From NCBI GenBank assembly GCA_017311315.1, contig CM029640.1:17419512-17483511 (forward strand): a stretch of DNA of 64,000 nt, given 5' to 3'. The notes under the pieces were generated by a model, which ran no database searches, was not told the DNA's origin, and was given only the letters and a program-made list of their open reading frames with translations. This stretch comes from Dendrocalamus latiflorus (lineage: Eukaryota; Streptophyta; Magnoliopsida; Poales; Poaceae). Each line of letters starts with the position of its first letter. Position 1 is the first letter of the stretch. Position numbers and translations under genes: made by a program. This document shows, in pieces, positions 58,794 to 64,000 of the stretch.

Positions 58794-59945
58794 CCTCCAG
58801 AAGTAGGAAATCATGGCCTGGTAGCGATGCAACCAGTCCATGCTAAAGATAACATCAAAAGGCTCTAACTGGATAACCATGAGGTTGGCAATAAAATCCT
58901 CGCCATCTATTGCAAACACATAGCCAGGGCACACTATGGAGCTAGCAATGATACCTCTTGGGGTACTAACCATAATCGACTAGAAAATTTGTTGAACACT
59001 CAGCTTGGCTTTTCTAGCAAACTCCCAGGACACAAAAGAATATATAGCACCGAAGTCGAAAAGAACAAGAGCTTCACATAAGTCCACTAACAAGATACCT
59101 ATCACCACATCAGGTGAGCCCACAGACTCCGTACGCAGTGAGTGGACTTCGCATGACGCCGGGGTGGCTAGAGCTTTGACGCTCTACTGTGGCAGCATCG
59201 GAAATGGAGGCAGTGTAGCATGTTGGAATGGAGAAGTCGGTGCAGGATGCTAGTAATACCCGACAGGTGGCGCCCAGGGAAGAGGAGGCTGCGACACAGG
59301 GGCAACCACCAACACCTGGACTTAACCCTAAGACAAAGTGTTCAATGACATAGATAGCGGCTCCCACTTGCCGATGCTGGATGGATTCTGACGATAGACC
59401 ATCTCGATGTGGCCCAACCAGCCACAGTGTAGACATTCTCTTGTCCAGGAACATTCGATAGTACGGTGCCCACTACAACACTTGAAGCAGATCATGCCCT
59501 GCCCTGAGACAGGACGCAATGCCAGTGGTGCAAGATAAGACTTCGACAACTTAGATTTGGATGACTTGGACTTCTTAGGACCAAGTCGCTGGGATGACCC
59601 ACCCCTCTCACTAAAGCTCCTCTTCTGGTCACCACCAAAAGCACTCAAACCATCAGAGTGTTGCAATCCTTTAGTGAGCTGCATCTCCATCTCCATCCCT
59701 CTGGCCTGCTCTACCACAGAGCTAAAGTCATGTGGCGCAGTAGCTCCCATGACATGCCGAAACTCAGAGTTGAGCCCTCGGCGGAACCTTTTGGCGTTCT
59801 CAAGGTCTTTTCTCGCAACCAATGGTACAAAGTGAATTAGATTGTTGAATCCTGCCTCGTACTCAGTTACAGTCATCTTTCCCTGCACGAAGGTCGACAG
59901 GGTGACCTCCATGCTCTCCACAAAAGAATCTGGGTAAAACTTCAC
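58794..59945 (-). pseudogene. Ty3/gypsy gag-protease, with polymerase and integrase deleted
   Basis: Minus strand. Gag (59328-59945, plus upstream broken sequence to about 60400) includes FVQGKMTVTEYEAGFNNL and ENAKRFRRGL. Two knuckle-like motifs follow, CFKCCSGHRTIEC and CLHCGWLGHIEMVY. The second has lost its final Cys. A break follows, then protease at 58752-59100 with VLFDFGAIYSFVS (active-site Asp kept, the Ser of DSGA changed to Phe-Gly-Ala) and DVIFSMDWLHR. Instead of reverse transcriptase, LTR sequence follows at once. The frame is broken between gag and protease. The element is therefore a non-autonomous deletion derivative. Confidence 0.85.
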
Positions 59946-60663
59946 CTTAAACTGCTCAGTGAAGATTTCCCAGGTAGCGGGACCCTAGGTAGCGGTCCTG
60001 GAAAGCCACATAGCGAGCTTTCAACTAAGAGCTCATCTCTAGGGCTTCAAATTACCTTTTCATATTAGGCAACCAATCGTAGCTTGGACTGGTGTACCCG
60101 TACCACAAAGGTATCTAACCGCAAGGCCAACAACTCGCGAAGCCCTAATCTTGCCTCTGGCACAACCGGAATTGCAATAGGGGCAGCAACGGTCCCGGCC
60201 ACAGCGGCAGCTAGCAGCACTTGTCGATGAAGCGCATGGACTTCCTCTATAAACTCCTGTAGTAAGGTCGAAGACCTTGCTGGCTCTCTAGCTACAGACT
60301 GCTCACTGAAGCAACCTCTGCGTCTGGTGCCTCTGGCTGAACCTCAAGCGGTGGCTCCGCTTGGGCACGGCCACAGCCTCGACCATGACCCCCACGGCCT
60401 TGGCCATGACTATGTTCCCTACCTCTCGGCATCTCTATTCATGATAGTCAACCAATCGCATGATCGACCCACAAACATTTACCTCCATAGTACAAATCAA
60501 CAACATAGCTAGCGAAAGCATATATGCAATGCAAGACCCAAACCCTATCCTATTGTGCACCAAAGTGTGTCAAAATTTGAATTTCATTATTAGGCCTAAG
60601 TTAAATTTTAGTTGAATAATTAAGCTCAGTTGTTAATTTTCTTTGCCACAGACCTAACACTCT
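59946..60663 (-). other. 5' part of gag and leader of the gypsy derivative
   Basis: Minus-strand sequence upstream of the open gag frame, with stops. It includes Pro/Arg/Gly-rich coding-like text around 60300-60420, then leader to the primer site. Confidence 0.4.
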
Positions 60664-60675
60664 GTCTGATACCAA
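60664..60675 (-). other. Primer binding site of the gypsy derivative
   Basis: The minus strand reads TTGGTATCAGAC next to the LTR end, the initiator Met-tRNA type. Confidence 0.75.
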
Positions 60676-60676
60676 C

Positions 60677-61675
60677 TGTAACACCCCGCCCATCCTCTAA
60701 GCCTAGAGTGCTACCATTATTACATAATGTTACCTTTTTTAACAATTGCTAACCGATTTAAGCAAACACTACTTTATTCATAATGCATAGAACACTTACA
60801 TCATACCATTTTAAGCAACTATTCTAGCATATTAAACATACTAACAAAAGTGATATGCGAAGTACTGTTAGTATGTGAAGTTATTCTGTGCTACTCCCAC
60901 CTGTGCATGTCGTCCTCAATGATCACCTAAAAACAAACAAAGCAAGGGGTAAGTCCGGAGACTTAGCAAGCACACGATAAAATAGTGGCATTAATACACC
61001 AATTTAGTAATTTCCATTTTTGTGAACTGTACATCACTATCTCTGTAACTGTTTCACTATTGTCACTTTCATGCAATGCAATGCATCTGTAATTGTATCA
61101 CTGTTCTGTTATGTTTTCATGCAATGTGATGCGATGCGTCTGTCACTGTAACTTATACTGCTATAGCAGAGTGTTCACCCATCAATGAACTACTCAATCC
61201 CCATCCTCATTTATACGGGAATCCAAACTCCACTCCCATGGAGTACCTACCGAAGTAGGTCCTATTGTCTGTGTATGAGTGTAATGCGTGATGCAACATA
61301 CATTCAATGTTGGCATTTGATCATAAGCAACACTCATCAAAGTATGATTAGCACATAGTCATAAGTACTATAGAACATGGCATGGAAGATACAAAATACC
61401 AATCATTCACCACAATAGACTCATTCTAGCATATAGAGAATCGTAGATACCACTCTTCAAAACTAGGAGAGAGCCAATGAGATACCCCGTAATGAACGAG
61501 GACATCAACATGCCTTCTAGTCTATGGAAAGCAACAACAACATACACAATGAAATGTATATTATGATAACTAGAATAAAATGTGAGATCTGAATTGTTTA
61601 AGTTACCATTGCACCTGCCTTGTCGGATTTAGGATCAGTTGCTCCGTAGAATCGTTCATAAGTACCCCTGTCACA
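60677..61675 (-). repeat. 5' LTR of the gypsy derivative
   Basis: 999 bp, starting TGTAACACC and ending CTGTCACA on the plus strand (TGT...ACA on both strands). Its left 374 bp recur at 58420-58793. The minus-strand primer site abuts it. Confidence 0.75.
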
Positions 61676-63089
61676 ACCTAAAATTTTGTGTGAAAAATTA
61701 GAATAACAACGTTGTCTGTTCATGAACCCCTATTTTGAGTTACTAGTGGGAATGAATTGAAACTTAAAACAAGGTTGTTGAGGATTATGATGTTGCACTA
61801 TGTGACCTTTGTTTGCAAAATTCTTAGTAAGGTTAGAACCTCATAAATTATTTTCCATCACTTTTGAAACACACCTCATTATGCAATTACACTCTTTAAG
61901 AAGAGATGGCTTGACTTTATTCTACTACAATGGCCATACATATTCCAAAATAAACCCCCTCCATTTTTGCCACCTGTAATTTTGGTTAGGGTATGTTTGA
62001 AATCCTTTTTGGGAATTGACTCTCCAAATCTAGTCAATTCCTTTCGCGTACCCTTTGATTGCTAGCCTTTTATATTAAGCAATGATGAAGTTACATCAAC
62101 CTTAGGCATACTTTGCTAGATATTCCACCCTAAAACCCCAAAATATCTCACCACCTATAATAGTCAATCAGGTCCATCATTTCAACTAGGAACAAAAAGA
62201 AGCGCTACCACTACAGAGGAATCAGGCTTCAGGAGGATGGAAATCCAACATCATCATTATTATAGTAAAAAAATCAGAAATTAGACTGCTGGATTTCCCC
62301 AAAAGTCTCCATCACAATTGCATAGCCAGAAACCTCAAGCGCACTACCCTCAAATCATTACTAGTTTGCACATGACTTTTCCTCCTTGTGCAAATTCTAA
62401 TAACAGGGAATTTATCTATGCCCTGGGATCCTTTGCATTGCACAAGTCTTCTCAATTCCTTTGGTGTGAATCGTTTGATGCGAACCCCACAACAATAAAA
62501 GTGTGTGCAACCCAGCAATAGAAAATGTCGCACAACCCCAAGGACCTCACGGTTAACAAGCTCGATGTTGGCAGGAAAAATGGTATCACACCAAGGTCCC
62601 AATGCCCTGATGATAAGTATGTTTGATAATATGCAAGCTAAAAAGTTTTAGACTATTACACATGGGTGTTTATAGACTAGGAACGTTCCTCCTAGCTAGT
62701 TGTGAACACTAGGGACCAACTGAATGGTCTTCAAGCAGTTGAAAGGTCTCCAAAGAAAAGAAACTCGTCAACACTCGCACAGCTCCCTAATGCCTGTACA
62801 GCTTCGACCCAAACAGTCATAACTTTGGAAACACACCTCCAAATGATGCATTGTTTGAAGCATGTGATGGAGACATCTAGATTAATATAGACATGTCTTG
62901 GAAGTTGATGAATAGATCAATAGATTGATTGGACTATCAGTTGGTGTCACCTCCTCTGTTGCCTCATCAATTATTTTCCATACATCTTCATGAGGGTTTC
63001 CTTGAACTTGTTTGTATGAGATATTGTGATGGGTCCACTTGGTAGATTGAGTGGGTCCATCTTTGAGTCATGCATTGCATAACTTTCGT
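61676..63089. other. Repeat-like region, no gene recognised
   Basis: Short frames only. The right part should contain the 3' LTR of the gypsy fragment at 63090-63311, because a polypurine tract (minus strand AAGAGGGGGAGAATG, about 63125-63142) lies there. I could not find the LTR's other end. Confidence 0.35.
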
Positions 63090-63311
63090 TTAGTGTAACA
63101 CCGATGTTAGCTTCTCCGCTTCATTCTCCCCCTCTTGAGAAGGATTTGTCCTCAAATTTTCGATCGCTTCATCATCTGCAGTATACAAGGACAAGTTTGA
63201 GACATTAAAAGAATCACTAACTCCATACTCATTAGGAAGTTTATGTTTGTAGGCATTGTCATTAATGCGTTGCAACATGCGAAATGGTCTATCTCCTCTC
63301 GCATTCAACTT
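63090..63311 (-). pseudogene. Gypsy integrase C-terminus, fragment
   Basis: Minus strand: RPFRMLQRINDNAYKHKLP, then SFNVSNLSLY, then DEAIENLRTNP. This is the usual C-terminal end of a gypsy polyprotein, ending near the polypurine tract. It is cut at 63311 by the CACTA terminus. It shares the GPF-LERINDNAYKLELP pattern with the element at 38.2 kb but is a different family member. Confidence 0.8.
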
Positions 63312-64000
63312 CACTACAAGGGGAACCCCCCTTTTGCAACGCATATATGTGTTGCAGGATGTCCAAATAAGCGTTGGTATGGTCTGTACCAACGCTTGTA
63401 ATATCCGTTGCGGCAAGTGGCGTTGCAAGGTTTGTTGCAACATATATATGTGCGTTGGTAAAAGCTATAAAAACCGTTGTAAGGTTGCAACGGATATAAT
63501 GACTTGGTCCAACGGATATATGTGTTGGTACATACCATGTGTGGATGCCATCTCTAGTATCTTCCAACATATAATTTTCCATAGTTACAACACTTACAAA
63601 CGTTGCAACAAATGATTCATCATCTAATTGGTCAAATTTTTTTATTTGGAGCACAATAATAGAATCTGTTGCTTTTCCAATAATAATTAATTCAACAACC
63701 AAAGCAACATCCACACATGACAAGCAAGCAATGCTATATTAAATAGAAATTGTTGCATTACATCGAATAATATCCCATAATTCTTGACAATACTTTCATC
63801 TAAACATTGTTTCCTATCAAAATAAAATATTAAGGCGAGGAATAATCTTTTTGGATGCCACCACTCTTTTTCTTATTGCCGAGCCGATCACTTGTCCATC
63901 ATCCATTTATCTTTTCAACCTACATTGAAAATTTTGGATGCTTTAATATAATATCCTCAAGAAACAAACTTTCATTGTGAAGGCAATAGAAGAACCTACG
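63312..64000. mobile_element. Terminus of a CACTA (En/Spm) transposon
   Basis: Begins CACTACAAGGGG at 63312, the canonical CACTA end. It is followed by many subterminal repeats in both orientations (GCGTTGGTA, CCAACGCT, CCGTTGC, CAACGGATATA) up to about 63610, as expected for transposase binding regions. It interrupts the gypsy fragment to its left. The other end and any transposase are outside the window. Confidence 0.85.

Overview
This window looks like nuclear DNA of a grass, most likely Oryza or a close relative. The evidence is spliced genes with GT-AG introns, GC-rich first exons, Tourist- and Stowaway-type MITEs, and grass-type copia, gypsy and CACTA elements. I had no database, so species and family names rest on recognition. 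Most of the window is layered transposon debris. Three ordinary genes are clear. They are a C-terminal CLE peptide precursor (minus, 21.8-22.2 kb), a seven-exon CWC16/CCDC130-type splicing-associated protein (minus, 24.3-30.0 kb) and a twelve-exon full-size ABCB transporter (plus, 47.0-53.9 kb, 1260 aa). I rebuilt the two multi-exon genes from splice sites and reading phase.

Layout: 1-2.73 kb is the 3' part of a long gypsy-like LTR. From 3.27 to 6.72 kb there are three two-exon genes for small GRF-type zinc-finger proteins. One is intact (87 aa) and two carry a single in-frame TAG. Each has an array of about 31-bp tandem repeats and a TATA-like site in its 5' flank. From 8.9 to 11.0 kb is a Sirevirus-like LTR. 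From 11.0 to 14.74 kb is a minus-strand copia element whose upstream coding part is replaced by a GC-rich block. From 15.7 to 20.2 kb lie two diverged copies of one segment. One copy carries a MITE and an insertion containing a broken EF-hand (calmodulin-like) gene fragment.

Downstream of the CCDC130-type gene, 30.4-42.75 kb holds a copia LTR and a decayed Ty3/gypsy element. The 3' LTR of that element is split by a 3.17-kb insertion with a 5-bp target duplication. Two MITEs sit 0.9-1.7 kb upstream of the ABCB gene. Distal to it are an 850-bp element with a 9-bp target duplication that carries a bHLH domain fragment, a hAT-like element, a minus-strand gypsy derivative that kept gag-protease but lost polymerase-integrase, and the terminus of a CACTA element inserted into another gypsy fragment.

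The ordinary genes do not form a pathway. The most unusual parts are the GRF/tandem-array cluster and the two captured-gene elements (bHLH and EF-hand). Boundaries given to the base were read from splice sites, terminal repeats or target duplications. Boundaries called approximate were judged by eye.
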